From the NCBI GenBank assembly GCA_029268065.1, contig JAJUHC010000001.1, forward strand, positions 62,001 to 126,000: a stretch of 64,000 nt of DNA. The letters are read 5' to 3'. Both the position numbers and the translations under genes were made by a program. The notes under the pieces were generated by a model. That model had not been told where the DNA came from. It searched no databases and saw only the letters and a list, made by a program, of their open reading frames with translations. Within the stretch, counting starts at the first letter, position 1; every line of letters begins with the position of its first letter. Of this stretch, positions 35,502-44,789 are shown in pieces. The DNA is from Clostridiales bacterium (GTDB lineage Bacteria > Bacillota > Clostridia > Oscillospirales > Oscillospiraceae).

Positions 35502-36677
35502 TCAATGGTGGAACAGCCTTAAGCCGGTAAAGGCCATTGTGATTCCGAAACGGTTGCAGGTATCGATTACGTCGTCGTCCCGGACGGAGCCGCCGGCCTC
35601 GGCGACGTAGCGTACGCCGCTCCTGCTGGCGCGCACGATGTTGTCGCCGAAGGGGAAGAAGGCGTCGCTCCCGAGCGAGACCTCGGAAACGGCTGCGAGC
35701 CAGGCCCTCTTTTCGTCCTCTGCAAAGGGCTCTGGCCGAGCAGAAAAAACGTTCTGCCAGGCGCCCTCGCCGGTGACGTCCTCGGGAGTCCTTGAAATAT
35801 AGACGTCTATCGCATTGTCCCTGTCGGGCCTTCCGATACCGTCCTTAAAGGGAAGCGAAAGCACCTTCGGGTGCTGGCGCAGATGCCAGTTGTCGGCCTT
35901 GTCGCCCGCAAGTCGCGTGCAGTGCACACGCGACTGCTGACCCGCGCCGACGCCTATCGTCTGACCGCCCTTCGCGTAGCAGACGGAATTCGACTGCGTG
36001 TATTTTAGCGTAATAAGGGAAAGTATCAGGTCGCGCTTCGCGCTTTCGGGGAAGACTTTGTTCTCGGTAACGATATTTTTCAGCAGCTCCTCGTCGATCT
36101 TTACGTCGTTTCTGCCCTGCTCGAAGCTTATGCCGAATACCTGCTTGCGCTCGAGCTTCTCGGGAAGGTAGGAAGGGTCGATTTTGATGACGTTGTAGCC
36201 GCCCTTTTTCTTGCGGCTCAGGATTTCAAGGGCTTCCGGCTCGTAACCCGGCGCGATCACGCCGTCGGAGACCTCGATGGATATAAGCCTTGCGGTCGCG
36301 GCGTCGCAGGTGTCGCTGAGAGCGATCCAGTCGCCGTAGGAGGACATCCTGTCGGAGCCCCTTGCCCTTGCGTAAGCCGAGGCGAGCGGGGAGAGCTCCC
36401 TGCCCTCGACGAAGTATATCCTCTTCAGGACATCTGGAAGGGGCAGGCCGACGGCAGCGCCCGCGGGGCTGACGTGCTTGAAGGAAGCCGCGGCGGGGAG
36501 CCCGAGCGCCTCCTTCAGCTCACTGACAAGCTGCCAGGAATTAAGCGCGTCCAAAAAGTTTATATAGCCCGGTCTGCCGTTCAAAACCTCAAACGGCAGC
36601 TCGCCGCCGCCGGATATGAATACCCTCGCGGGCTTCTGGTTCGGGTTGCAGCCGTATTTAAGAGAGAATTCGTTCAT
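35502..36677 (-). CDS. purH: AICAR formyltransferase, single-domain (PurH C-terminal part only)
   Basis: This 391-residue protein carries only the AICAR transformylase half of PurH. LKYGCNPNQKPARVF, ASFKHVSPAGAAVG, YARARGSDRMSSYGDWIALS and KYTQSNSVCYAKGGQTIGVGAGQQSR are all formyltransferase motifs, and AFFPFGDNI is near the end. The N-terminal IMP cyclohydrolase domain (MGS-like, about 200 residues) of ordinary PurH is absent, and the start at 36677 is clean, so this is not a truncation. The next gene upstream, a PurO-like cyclohydrolase, supplies the missing step. It adds the formyl group from 10-formyltetrahydrofolate to AICAR. Confidence 0.95.
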   Translation of the reverse strand: MNEFSLKYGCNPNQKPARVFISGGGELPFEVLNGRPGYINFLDALNSWQLVSELKEALGLPAAASFKHVSPAGAAVGLPLPDVLKRIYFVEGRELSPLASAYARARGSDRMSSYGDWIALSDTCDAATARLISIEVSDGVIAPGYEPEALEILSRKKKGGYNVIKIDPSYLPEKLERKQVFGISFEQGRNDVKIDEELLKNIVTENKVFPESAKRDLILSLITLKYTQSNSVCYAKGGQTIGVGAGQQSRVHCTRLAGDKADNWHLRQHPKVLSLPFKDGIGRPDRDNAIDVYISRTPEDVTGEGAWQNVFSARPEPFAEDEKRAWLAAVSEVSLGSDAFFPFGDNIVRASRSGVRYVAEAGGSVRDDDVIDTCNRFGITMAFTGLRLFHH

Positions 36678-36701
36678 ATATGAATTCCTTTCATGAAGTT
36701 T

Positions 36702-37415
36702 TTATCCAATCTTGCAGCCGTTTTTATTGATTATCCTTGTATCGGAGATGCCGGTAAGGGTGTCCACATAGCGCACGAAAAGCGATACCTTGTTTTCGGC
36801 GTTAAGGCTTGACCATACCGTTTTCGTGTATGATTCGATGTCGTTTTCCACATTCACGCACTTCGGCTCGCCGCAGAAGGAAGGGATAGGATCCCCGTCT
36901 CCCTGATAGGTGTGGATGATGTGTCCCTCGCCGTTTACCGGGTTTGAATATTCGTAGAAGAAGCGCTGGCAGGTGAGTTCGCCGCCGCTCTTTATGATGC
37001 TCAGCTTGTAGCTGAAGCTCTTTTCGCAAAGCGTCACAAGACCGCTGATGCGGGGCGTATAATTGGGCGCATCAGGCTCGAATACACGGGTGCGTATTGC
37101 GTCCTCAAAGCTTTTTCCGCTCCTTAAATACTCGTATACGGTATCCGTCTGGTCGCCGTTTGTGACTATAATGCTGTTTTCGTAGATGCGCACCGGGGAA
37201 TATATCACAAGAGAAGGGTCTTTGAGCTTGTGCTGCTCGTAGGCCTGAGTCTTTATGCCGCCGTTGACCCTCACGAAAATCCTGTTCCTGCTGTTTTCGC
37301 TGCGCCCCATTATAAAATAGGCTATCACCGCGTACCTCCCGTCGCGGCTCTTGCCGATCAGTATTCCGCGTCCGGGGTAGCTGTTGCCTTCAAGATAGCT
37401 AGATATCTGTTGCAT
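36702..37415 (-). CDS. PurO-like IMP cyclohydrolase
   Basis: This 237-residue protein resembles the archaeal-type IMP cyclohydrolase family (PF07826). It opens with YLEGNSYPGRGILIGKS and has AYFIMGRSENSRNRIF, VTNGDQTDTVYEYL and YTPRISG further on. It would close the ring of FAICAR to give IMP, the last step of the pathway. It lies between purN and the single-domain AICAR transformylase, exactly where the cyclohydrolase activity is needed. I chose the ATG at 37415 (minus), with AAAGG 8-9 bp upstream and only 14 bp after the purN stop. The family assignment is from remembered motifs, backed by this context. Confidence 0.85.
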   Translation of the reverse strand: MQQISSYLEGNSYPGRGILIGKSRDGRYAVIAYFIMGRSENSRNRIFVRVNGGIKTQAYEQHKLKDPSLVIYSPVRIYENSIIVTNGDQTDTVYEYLRSGKSFEDAIRTRVFEPDAPNYTPRISGLVTLCEKSFSYKLSIIKSGGELTCQRFFYEYSNPVNGEGHIIHTYQGDGDPIPSFCGEPKCVNVENDIESYTKTVWSSLNAENKVSLFVRYVDTLTGISDTRIINKNGCKIG

Positions 37416-37429
37416 TGGTAAATATCCTT

Positions 37430-38029
37430 TCATTGAGCATTTGAACACACATATTCGACGGCGCGCGGCAGTATGACCCACTCCGCTTCCTCCATGACGC
37501 GCCTCTGAAGAGCTTCCGGAGTATCTCCGGGCAGAACGTCGACGGCCTTCTGCATTATTATCCTGCCGCCGTCGGGGATTTCGTTTACATAATGCACGGT
37601 GGCGCCGCTGACCTTTACGCCGTAATCAAGAGCGGCCTCATGCACACGGAGACCGTAAAAGCCCTTTCCGCAGAACGACGGTATAAGAGCGGGATGCACA
37701 TTGATGATTTTGCCGTCAAACCTTTTTGTAAAGTCCTCGCCGAGTATTGAAAGGAAGCCGGCGAGGACGATTAAGTCGATTTTTTCTGCCTCAAGAGCCT
37801 CCGCAAGCCGTTCCTCAAACTGCGCCTGCCCTCCGCAGGCTTTTTTTGTGATTGTGAGGGCCTTTACGCCGCTGTTTTTCGCGCGCTCGAGAGCGTAGGC
37901 GCCTTCGACGTTGGATATGACAAGCACGACCTCGCCGCTCCTTATTACACCGCTCTTTTCGGCGTCCAGGATTGCCTGAAGGTTGGTGCCTCCGCCCGAA
38001 ACGAGCACGGCCACACGCTTTTTCAGCAT
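37430..38029 (-). CDS. purN: Phosphoribosylglycinamide formyltransferase
   Basis: This 199-residue enzyme transfers a formyl group from 10-formyltetrahydrofolate to GAR, the third step of purine synthesis. The motifs [37 protein letters not shown] and [14 protein letters not shown] with the catalytic Asn-His-Asp set are present. Its start overlaps the end of purM by 7 bp, so the two are translationally coupled. Confidence 0.96.
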   Translation of the reverse strand: MLKKRVAVLVSGGGTNLQAILDAEKSGVIRSGEVVLVISNVEGAYALERAKNSGVKALTITKKACGGQAQFEERLAEALEAEKIDLIVLAGFLSILGEDFTKRFDGKIINVHPALIPSFCGKGFYGLRVHEAALDYGVKVSGATVHYVNEIPDGGRIIMQKAVDVLPGDTPEALQRRVMEEAEWVILPRAVEYVCSNAQ

Positions 38030-39060
38030 ATGACGACCCCCTCGGAGCCCTTTACGATTTCACCGATTATATATGCGTCCTCGCCGTTTGCGCGGAGGAT
38101 TGAAAGCGTCCTGTCGGCGTCGTTTTCAGAAACGGTTATGCTCATGCCGACGCCCATGTTGAAGGTGTTGAACATGTCGCGGACGGGGATCTTGCCTTCC
38201 TTTTGAATGAGCTTGAATATCGGGAGAATGCGCAGCGCCTTTTCTTCGATTTTGGCGGTGAAGCCCTCGGGAATGCTGCGTGGTATGTTCTCGTAGAAGC
38301 CGCCGCCCGTGATGTGCGACACTCCCTTTACCGCGACCTCCTTCAGGAGGGCGAGCAGGGGCTTCACATATATTTTAGTGGGGGTTAGGAGCGTTTCGCC
38401 GATGGAGGCGCCGAGCTCGGGGGAATAGGCCTTAATATCCCGCTTTTCCACGTCGAAAACCCTGCGCACCAGAGAGAAGCCGTTGGAGTGCACTCCGGAG
38501 GAGGGAAGCGCTATAATAACGTCGCGTGCCGCGGTTTTTTTGTTGTCAATTATCCTGTCCTTGTCGACGATGCCGACCGAAAAGCCCGCGAGATCGTATT
38601 CGTCCTCGGGATAAAAGCCCGGCATTTCGGCCGTTTCACCGCCGATAAGGGCGGCTCCCGCCATCACGCAGCCGTCCGCCACGCCCTTTACGATTTCCGC
38701 AACCTTCTCGGGGATGTTCCTGCCGAGCGCGATGTAGTCGAGGAAGAAGAGAGGGGAGGCTCCGGAGCATATTATGTCGTTTACGCACATGGCGACGCAG
38801 TCGATGCCGACGGTATCGTGCTTATCCATCAAAAAAGCTATCTTCAGCTTTGTTCCCACCCCGTCCGTGCCGCTGACGAGCACAGGATTTTTCATTCCAG
38901 CAAGGTTCGGCATAAAAAGACCGCCGAAGCCGCCGATATCGGACACCACGCCCTCGGTATTTGTGCGCGCGATATGGGATTTCATAAGCTGCACCGCGGT
39001 ATAGCCGGCGGTAATATCGACCCCCGCGGCCTTATAGCTTTCACTAAAACTCTTTGACAC
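38023..39060 (-). CDS. purM: Phosphoribosylformylglycinamidine cyclo-ligase
   Basis: This 345-residue enzyme closes the imidazole ring of AIR using ATP, the fifth step. [37 protein letters not shown] and [12 protein letters not shown] are diagnostic PurM motifs, and [13 protein letters not shown] marks the second half. It starts with GTG 39060 (minus), preceded by AGGGGGA, and begins 2 bp after the purF stop. Confidence 0.97.
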   Translation of the reverse strand: MSKSFSESYKAAGVDITAGYTAVQLMKSHIARTNTEGVVSDIGGFGGLFMPNLAGMKNPVLVSGTDGVGTKLKIAFLMDKHDTVGIDCVAMCVNDIICSGASPLFFLDYIALGRNIPEKVAEIVKGVADGCVMAGAALIGGETAEMPGFYPEDEYDLAGFSVGIVDKDRIIDNKKTAARDVIIALPSSGVHSNGFSLVRRVFDVEKRDIKAYSPELGASIGETLLTPTKIYVKPLLALLKEVAVKGVSHITGGGFYENIPRSIPEGFTAKIEEKALRILPIFKLIQKEGKIPVRDMFNTFNMGVGMSITVSENDADRTLSILRANGEDAYIIGEIVKGSEGVVIC

Positions 39061-39062
39061 GC

Positions 39063-40499
39063 TCAGTCCCCCTTTATATCAAGGCCTATTTTCTGATCAA
39101 ACTTCGATTTTGCCGAAACGCCAGATATATCGACATGGTACCTTCCGGTAAAGCAGGCGTCGCACAGGCCGCGGCAGTTCTTGTTCACGAGCTTCGGCAG
39201 GTCGGATACGTTGAGGTAGCCGAGGGAATCGACGCCTATGAACCTTGCCGTCTCCTCGACGGAGTATTTGCAGGCTATCAGGTTTTCCTTGGAATCAATG
39301 TCCGTGCCGAAATAGCAGGGGTTCATGAACGGGGGAGCCGAGGAGCGCATATGGATTTCCTTGGCACCCGCGTCCCTGAGGAGCCTTACTATCCTCGCAC
39401 TGGTGGTGCCCCTCACGATGGAGTCGTCTATCATTATTACCCGCTTGTCCTTAATGACGGATGAAACCACGTTCAGCTTGATCCTCACCGCGTCCTCGCG
39501 GGACTTCTGATCCGGCTGAATGAAGGTCCTCCCTATGTACTTGTTCTTGATGAAGCCTATGCCGTAGGGTATTCCCGACTGCTGCGCATAGCCGAGCGCC
39601 GCGTCTATGCCGGAATCAGGCACGCCGATAACGACGTCCGCGTTCACATGATGGTCGAGAGCGAGGAGAGCGCCCGCCCTGCGCCTCGCCTCGTGGACGG
39701 AGGTACCGTCGATAACGGAATCGGGGCGCGCAAAATAGATGTATTCGAAGACGCAGAGCGCCTTCGGCTTATCGTTGCAGTTTTCCTTTATGGAGCGCAG
39801 GCCGTTGGAGTCGACGACGACAATCTCGCCCGGCTCCACGTCGCGGACAAAGGAGGCGCCGACAGAGTCTAAAGCGCAGGTCTCGGAAGCAAAGATATAG
39901 TCCTCGCCGCGCCTCCCGATAGATAGAGGGCGGTAGCCCAGAGGGTCCCTTGCGGCGACCAGCTTCTGCGGCGACATCAGGACGATGGAGTAAGCCCCCT
40001 CGAGCTGCTTCATCGAAGCCGAAACCGCCGCCTCGATAGAGGGGGTGGAGAGGCGGTTTTTCGTTATCATGTAGGCTATGACCTCTGTATCGCTGGTCGT
40101 GTGGAAGATGGAGCCGGCGGATTCAAGCTCGTATCTCAGGGCCGCGGCGTTGGTGAGGTTGCCGTTGTGCGCAAGCGCCATCGAGCCCTTAATATGGTTT
40201 ATCGTAAGCGGCTGGGCATTTCTGCGGTTGTTGTGGCCGGTGGTCCCGTAGCGAACATGGCCGATAGCAATCTGACCCGGCCCGAGCGCGCACAGGTTGT
40301 CCTTCGTAAAGACGTCGTTTACAAGACCCGTGTCCCTGTGAGCCGTCATAACCCCGCAGTCGTTTACGACAATGCCGCAGCTCTCCTGCCCCCTGTGCTG
40401 GAGAGCAAAAAGAGCGTAGTAGGTGAGCGAGGCCACGTCGGAAGTGCTTTTGCTGTATATGCCGAAAACGCCGCATTCCTCGTGAATTTTATCAAACAT
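39063..40499 (-). CDS. purF: Amidophosphoribosyltransferase
   Basis: This 478-residue enzyme makes phosphoribosylamine from PRPP and glutamine, the committed step of purine synthesis. A short propeptide (MFDKIHEE) precedes the expected nucleophile Cys 9 in ECGVFGIY. The glutaminase domain has HNGNLTN and ALQHRGQES, and the PRPP-binding site reads [15 protein letters not shown]-terminal cysteines ([10 protein letters not shown]) fit the B. subtilis-type enzyme that carries a [4Fe-4S] cluster. A 203-bp gap separates it from purC upstream; the gap holds a hairpin at 40642-40674 and no gene. Confidence 0.97.
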   Translation of the reverse strand: MFDKIHEECGVFGIYSKSTSDVASLTYYALFALQHRGQESCGIVVNDCGVMTAHRDTGLVNDVFTKDNLCALGPGQIAIGHVRYGTTGHNNRRNAQPLTINHIKGSMALAHNGNLTNAAALRYELESAGSIFHTTSDTEVIAYMITKNRLSTPSIEAAVSASMKQLEGAYSIVLMSPQKLVAARDPLGYRPLSIGRRGEDYIFASETCALDSVGASFVRDVEPGEIVVVDSNGLRSIKENCNDKPKALCVFEYIYFARPDSVIDGTSVHEARRRAGALLALDHHVNADVVIGVPDSGIDAALGYAQQSGIPYGIGFIKNKYIGRTFIQPDQKSREDAVRIKLNVVSSVIKDKRVIMIDDSIVRGTTSARIVRLLRDAGAKEIHMRSSAPPFMNPCYFGTDIDSKENLIACKYSVEETARFIGVDSLGYLNVSDLPKLVNKNCRGLCDACFTGRYHVDISGVSAKSKFDQKIGLDIKGD

Positions 40500-40702
40500 G
40501 AAGGTGTCCTCCGGTATATTTTGAAAAACGGTGATTAAAGCCTTGATTCCCGGAGCTAAGTCTTATCGGTCCGGGACGGAAAAGGGCGCCGCGCGGCGTC
40601 GGCGGAAATGCCGCCAAAGCCGCGCCGGAGAAAGCACAGGTGGCCGTCTCTTTTTTTCCATGAAAAAGAGGGCCGTTCACGCGTGTCAGAAAAACGGAAC
40701 AA

Positions 40703-41410
40703 TCACCCCAGCAGACGCCTGTACACCTCAAGATACGCGTCCTCAACTCCGCCGAGGTCGCGGCGGAAGCGGTCCTTGTCCAGCTTTTTGTGGGTCTCGC
40801 TGTCCCAAAGGCGGCAGGTGTCGGGCGAAATCTCGTCGGCAAGCACTATCTTTCCGTCGGGGGTTTTGCCGAACTCGAGCTTGAAGTCCACAAGCTCTAT
40901 TCCGTGTTCCAGGAGATAAGCCGAGAGCACCTCGTTGACCTTCAGGGCGTACCCGGCTATCTCGGAGAGCTCCTCGGGAGTCGCGAAGTTCATCGCGAAG
41001 ATGTGGTACTCGTTTACCATGGGGTCGCCGAGAGCATCGTCCTTATAGGAGTACTCGATCACCGGCCTTGAGAGCTTTATGCCCTCCGCGACGCCGAGAC
41101 GCTTTGAAAGCGAACCGGCCGTTATATTCCTCACGATTACCTCCAGCGGGACGATCCTGACCTTTTTGACCAGGGTCTCGCGGTCGGAAAGCTCCTTTAC
41201 AAAGTGAGTGGGCACGCCGTTCTTTTCAAGAAGCTGCATAAGGTGGTTCGTCATGCGGTTGTTGACCACGCCCTTGCCGACTATCGTTCCCTTTTTCTCG
41301 CCGTTGAAGGCGGTGGCGTCGTCCTTGTAATCGACGATGCAGAGATTCTCGTCGCTTGTGGCAAAAACCTTTTTTGCCTTTCCCTCGTAAAGCTGAACAG
41401 TCTTTTCCAT
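40703..41410 (-). CDS. purC: Phosphoribosylaminoimidazole-succinocarboxamide synthase
   Basis: This 235-residue enzyme joins aspartate to CAIR with ATP to give [44 protein letters not shown] and the [23 protein letters not shown] pair are the expected motifs. I chose the ATG at 41410 (minus), preceded by GGAGG; the open frame extends into purE DNA without a site. It starts 34 bp downstream of purE. Confidence 0.97.
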   Translation of the reverse strand: MEKTVQLYEGKAKKVFATSDENLCIVDYKDDATAFNGEKKGTIVGKGVVNNRMTNHLMQLLEKNGVPTHFVKELSDRETLVKKVRIVPLEVIVRNITAGSLSKRLGVAEGIKLSRPVIEYSYKDDALGDPMVNEYHIFAMNFATPEELSEIAGYALKVNEVLSAYLLEHGIELVDFKLEFGKTPDGKIVLADEISPDTCRLWDSETHKKLDKDRFRRDLGGVEDAYLEVYRRLLG

Positions 41411-41444
41411 ACCTCGTCCTCCGTAAATGAATGAATAAACAATG

Positions 41445-41933
41445 TTATAATTTTTTCTGAAGCTCTTCGTCCTTAGCAAGGACGGAATCGCGCATGGCTG
41501 CGCGCTGCTTATCGAGCTTCGATGCAAGCTCGGGCTCCGAAACCGCCAGTATCTCGGCGGCTAAAAGCCCCGCGTTCTGCGCGCCGTCTATGGCGACGGT
41601 GGCGACCGGTATTCCGGACGGCATCTGAACGGTGGATAAAAGCGCGTCAAGCCCGTCCAGAGTCGAGGATTTTATAGGTATTCCTATGACCGGCAGAGTC
41701 GTCTGCGCGGACAGCGCGCCGGCAAGATGCGCGGCCTTTCCGGCGGCGGCGATTATGGCGCCGAACCCGTTTGCACGGGCTTCCCGCGCAAACGCCGAAG
41801 CCTCCTGGGGGCATCGGTGAGCCGAATAGACGTGAGCCTCGAACGGAATGCCGAGCTCCTTCAAAACATCGATAGCGGGCTTAACGGCGTCAAAATCGCT
41901 GATGCTGCCCATTATTACCCCTACTTTTTTCAT
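41445..41933 (-). CDS. purE: N5-carboxyaminoimidazole ribonucleotide mutase
   Basis: This 162-residue enzyme converts N5-CAIR to CAIR (class I), or AIR plus CO2 to CAIR in some lineages. [14 protein letters not shown] carries the GSxSD motif, [11 protein letters not shown] the catalytic His region, and [25 protein letters not shown] the central helix and loop. It is the first gene of the operon; no purK is adjacent, so carboxylation of AIR must come from elsewhere or proceed without it. GGAGG precedes the start. Confidence 0.96.
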   Translation of the reverse strand: MKKVGVIMGSISDFDAVKPAIDVLKELGIPFEAHVYSAHRCPQEASAFAREARANGFGAIIAAAGKAAHLAGALSAQTTLPVIGIPIKSSTLDGLDALLSTVQMPSGIPVATVAIDGAQNAGLLAAEILAVSEPELASKLDKQRAAMRDSVLAKDEELQKKL

Positions 41934-41946
41934 GGCTGTTCCTCCA

Positions 41947-41980
41947 AGAGAAAAAATCAGACGTAGTGCGATGCACTACG
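41947..41980 (-). terminator. Hairpin with T run in the purE leader (possible attenuator)
   Basis: On the minus strand CGTAGTGC (41980-41973) pairs with GCACTACG (41969-41962) across a 3-nt loop, and six T residues follow at 41952-41947. It lies only 14 bp upstream of purE, inside the predicted transcript, so it could act as a leader terminator. The rest of the leader matches no purine, ZTP or PRPP riboswitch that I can recognise. Confidence 0.45.
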
Positions 41981-42131
41981 CCCCTATACAAGTATTTTTG
42001 GCGGCAAAAAGCCCGCGAAACGATGCAATAACGCCTTGTTCGCCGCGGCCAGAACCGTTTTCGGCGCTGTTTCCGGAGCTGAAAAAAGAGCGAAGCAAAG
42101 CATACCACCCTCTCACAATTATCACATGTAA

Positions 42132-42160
42132 AGTATAGCATGGCGTTTCGACATTAACAA
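42132..42160 (-). promoter_or_regulatory. Promoter of the purine operon
   Basis: On the minus strand TTGTTA (42160-42155) and TATACT (42137-42132) are separated by 17 bp. Transcription would begin near 42125, giving a leader of about 190 nt before purE. Confidence 0.6.
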
Positions 42161-42254
42161 CTTAAAAACGTTATAAAAACAGAATTCAGCCTTATACATA
42201 ATAACAACAAAACAATCGGTAAAATTATAGTTAAATTGACGTACAAAAAACGTT

Positions 42255-42500
42255 AAAATGTCCGCTTGCCGCGTACTCCCCTGTGCAAATCGACAAGCAT
42301 TTCCTTCCTGATAGAGTATGGTAACCGCAGGGGCAAACTATACATCCTCAGGCGGCCCGATCGCCGGAAACCTGAGCAGGCCCATCCCTGCGCTCGTCCC
42401 GACGGCGGCGCCCCGCTTCTTCGACCCATGCCGAACACGGCACCCGAAATCCGCGTCGCATGCACAATTTATTACCGAGCCGACAGGCAAAATGACAGCA
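42255..42500 (+). ncRNA. Candidate structured noncoding RNA in a GC-rich island
   Basis: This block is clearly GC-richer than the AT-rich DNA on both sides, and it lies outside both the purine-operon transcript and the nrdD transcript as judged from their promoters. It can form several hairpins: CCCCTG (42278-42283) with CAGGGG (42328-42333), CTCAGG (42347-42352) with CCTGAG (42371-42376) extended inward by CGGC/GCCG, CAGG/CCTG at 42377-42390, and GCCG/CGGC at 42430-42441. No reading frame looks like a protein. A weak -10 (TAAAAT, 42254-42259) sits at its left edge. Strand and ends are uncertain. Confidence 0.35.
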
Positions 42501-42609
42501 AATGAGATTTGCGTGCGAAATATTTGACACCGCAGGCCTCATAAAGAAAAAATGCAAAGCATATTTTATGTAAATTTTACAATATTAATTGCCGGCACTA
42601 ATAATCGTA

Positions 42610-42637
42610 TTGACAAGCACCATTATTAAACTATAAT
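42610..42637 (+). promoter_or_regulatory. Promoter of nrdD-nrdG
   Basis: TTGACA (42610-42615) and TATAAT (42632-42637) are separated by 16 bp, a near-consensus sigma-A promoter. The leader to nrdD is about 50 nt. Confidence 0.8.
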
Positions 42638-42694
42638 ATATAGTACATTGACGAGAAATGACGCCCTATATATTGTGTTTGAAGGTGGTTTTTT

Positions 42695-44782
42695 ATGCTG
42701 ACGCAGATAATAAAGAGAGACAGGTCCTACGCGCCGTTCAAGAAGGAAAAGATCGTGCTGGCGATCTTCAAGGCGGCCACCGCCGTCGGCGGCAACGATT
42801 TTACGACCTCCGAGAGACTGGCCGACGAGGTAATTAGAATCGCCGAGCTTCGATATTCGGACGGAATCGCCGAGGTCGAAGGGATACAGGACATAGTCGA
42901 AAAGGTCCTCATTGAGAACGGACATGCGAAGACGGCAAAGGCCTTCATACTCTACCGCGAAAAGAGGCGCAGCGCGCGCGAGTCAAACGCAATCATCGGA
43001 GCGACCATACACATGTTTTCGGAGTATCTGGACGACAAGGACTGGCAGATAAACGAAAACGCGAACACGCAGAAGTCCATAAACGGACTTAATAATTACA
43101 TCCGCGAGGCTTTCACGAAAAACTACTGGCTGCACGAGGTTTACCCCGAGGAAATCAGGAACGCGCATCTTTCGGGCGAGATACATATTCACGACCTGGG
43201 CTTTTTCGGACCGTACTGCGCGGGCTGGGACTTAAGGCAGCTCCTTATGTACGGCTTCGGGGGCGTACCGGGCAAGGTGGAGTCCAAGCCGGCGAAGCAT
43301 CTGCGCAGCTTCCTCGGACAGATTGTGAATTCGACCTTCACGACGCAGGGGGAGAGCGCCGGGGCGCAGGCCTGGTCGTCCTTCGATACCTACTGCGCGC
43401 CGTTTATCCGCTATGACAAGCTGGATTACAAAACCGTGAAGCAGGCGCTCCAGGAATTCATCTTCAACCTCAACGTTCCGACAAGAGTGGGCTTCCAGTG
43501 CCCGTTTTCAAACCTGACCTTCGACATTAACCCGCCGGTGACGCTAAAGGATCAGAACGTCATCCTGGGCGGGCAGGTCATGCCCGAAAAGTACGGCGAT
43601 TTCCAGCGGGAAATGGACCTCTTCAACATGGCCTTCTGCGACGTTATGATGGAGGGAGATTCAAAGGGGAGAGTGTTCACTTTCCCGATCCCGACCATAA
43701 ACGTTACAAAAAGCTTTGACTGGGACAGCCCCGTTGTCGAAAAGTTCATGGAGATCACCTGCAAATACGGAATCCCGTACTTCTCAAACTATGTGAACTC
43801 CGATCTCTCGCCCGAGGACGCGCTTTCAATGTGCTGCCGCCTCAGGCTCGACACCAAGGAGCTGCGAAAAAGGGGAGGCGGTCTTTTCGGATCGAACCCG
43901 CTCACAGGCTCTATCGGAGTCGTCACCATCGACCTTCCGCGCCTTGCCTATGTCTCCAAGACCGAGTCCGAATTCAGAACAAGGCTCTGGCAGTACATGT
44001 ATATAGCCAAAAACAGTCTTGAAATAAAGCGTAAGGTCATAGAGGAGCAGACGGCAAAGGGACTGTACCCGTATTCCGCCAACTTCCTCAAGGATGTCAA
44101 GCTGAGGACGGGCTGCTACTGGTACAACCACTTCAACACCATCGGACTTGTGGGCATGAACGAGGCCTGCCAGAACCTCCTGGGAGCCGACAAGGATATA
44201 ACCACGCCCGAAGGACAGAGGTTTGCCATAGACACTCTTCGCTATATGCGCGACGTAATAAAGGACATTCAGGACGAGACGGGCCATTATTACAACCTTG
44301 AAGCGACTCCCGGCGAGGGAGCCACCTACCGTCTCGCAAAGCGCGACAAGGAACGCTACCCCGACATCATAACCTCCGGCAAAAACGAACCCTATTATAC
44401 TAACTCTTCACAGCTTCCCGTGGGCTTTACAGATGATATTTTTGAGACGCTGGACCTTCAGGACGAGCTGCAGTCCCTCTATACGGGCGGCACGGTTCTG
44501 CATCTCTATCTCGGCGAGGAAATCAAGGAAACGGCGGCTGCAAAGAGGCTCATAAATAAGATATTCACAAACTACAAGTTGCCGTACATTTCGCTTACTC
44601 CGACCTTCTCGGTATGCAACGACCACGGATACATCTCGGGTGAGCATTTCAATTGCCCGGAATGCGGTCAGCCTGCTGAAGTGTGGAGCAGGGTCGTGGG
44701 TTACCTGAGACCCGTCCAGAACTTCAACACCGGGAAAAAGGCGGAGTATGCGGAGCGCAAAAAGTACGTTATCAAGGAGTGA
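42695..44782 (+). CDS. nrdD: Anaerobic ribonucleoside-triphosphate reductase
   Basis: This 695-residue class III enzyme makes dNTPs under strict anaerobiosis with a glycyl radical. An ATP-cone regulatory domain fills about residues 1-95 (KRDRSYAPFKKEKIVLAI). The barrel follows, with HIHDLGFFGPYCAGWDL and the substrate-site region NPLTGSIGVVTIDLP. The C-terminus has a zinc site, CNDHGY then CPECG, and the radical-bearing Gly 669 in RVVGYLRP. AAGGTGG at 42683-42689 precedes ATG 42695. nrdG lies 7 bp downstream. Confidence 0.97.
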   Translation: MLTQIIKRDRSYAPFKKEKIVLAIFKAATAVGGNDFTTSERLADEVIRIAELRYSDGIAEVEGIQDIVEKVLIENGHAKTAKAFILYREKRRSARESNAIIGATIHMFSEYLDDKDWQINENANTQKSINGLNNYIREAFTKNYWLHEVYPEEIRNAHLSGEIHIHDLGFFGPYCAGWDLRQLLMYGFGGVPGKVESKPAKHLRSFLGQIVNSTFTTQGESAGAQAWSSFDTYCAPFIRYDKLDYKTVKQALQEFIFNLNVPTRVGFQCPFSNLTFDINPPVTLKDQNVILGGQVMPEKYGDFQREMDLFNMAFCDVMMEGDSKGRVFTFPIPTINVTKSFDWDSPVVEKFMEITCKYGIPYFSNYVNSDLSPEDALSMCCRLRLDTKELRKRGGGLFGSNPLTGSIGVVTIDLPRLAYVSKTESEFRTRLWQYMYIAKNSLEIKRKVIEEQTAKGLYPYSANFLKDVKLRTGCYWYNHFNTIGLVGMNEACQNLLGADKDITTPEGQRFAIDTLRYMRDVIKDIQDETGHYYNLEATPGEGATYRLAKRDKERYPDIITSGKNEPYYTNSSQLPVGFTDDIFETLDLQDELQSLYTGGTVLHLYLGEEIKETAAAKRLINKIFTNYKLPYISLTPTFSVCNDHGYISGEHFNCPECGQPAEVWSRVVGYLRPVQNFNTGKKAEYAERKKYVIKE

Positions 44783-44789
44783 AGGCCCT

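Noticed and set aside
42321-42376. Glycine-riboswitch-like words (AGGGGCAAAC, CCTCAGGC) on the plus strand
   Set aside because: The order and spacing do not match a glycine aptamer, the block lies upstream of the nrdD promoter, and nrdD has no link to glycine.
42425-42440. CCCATGCCGAACACGG, a stretch identical in style to the 5S rRNA loop
   Set aside because: The bases before and after do not fit the rest of 5S rRNA (no matching 5'/3' pairing stem, no GCCGAUGGUAGU-like segment), so it is probably a coincidence within the GC-rich island.
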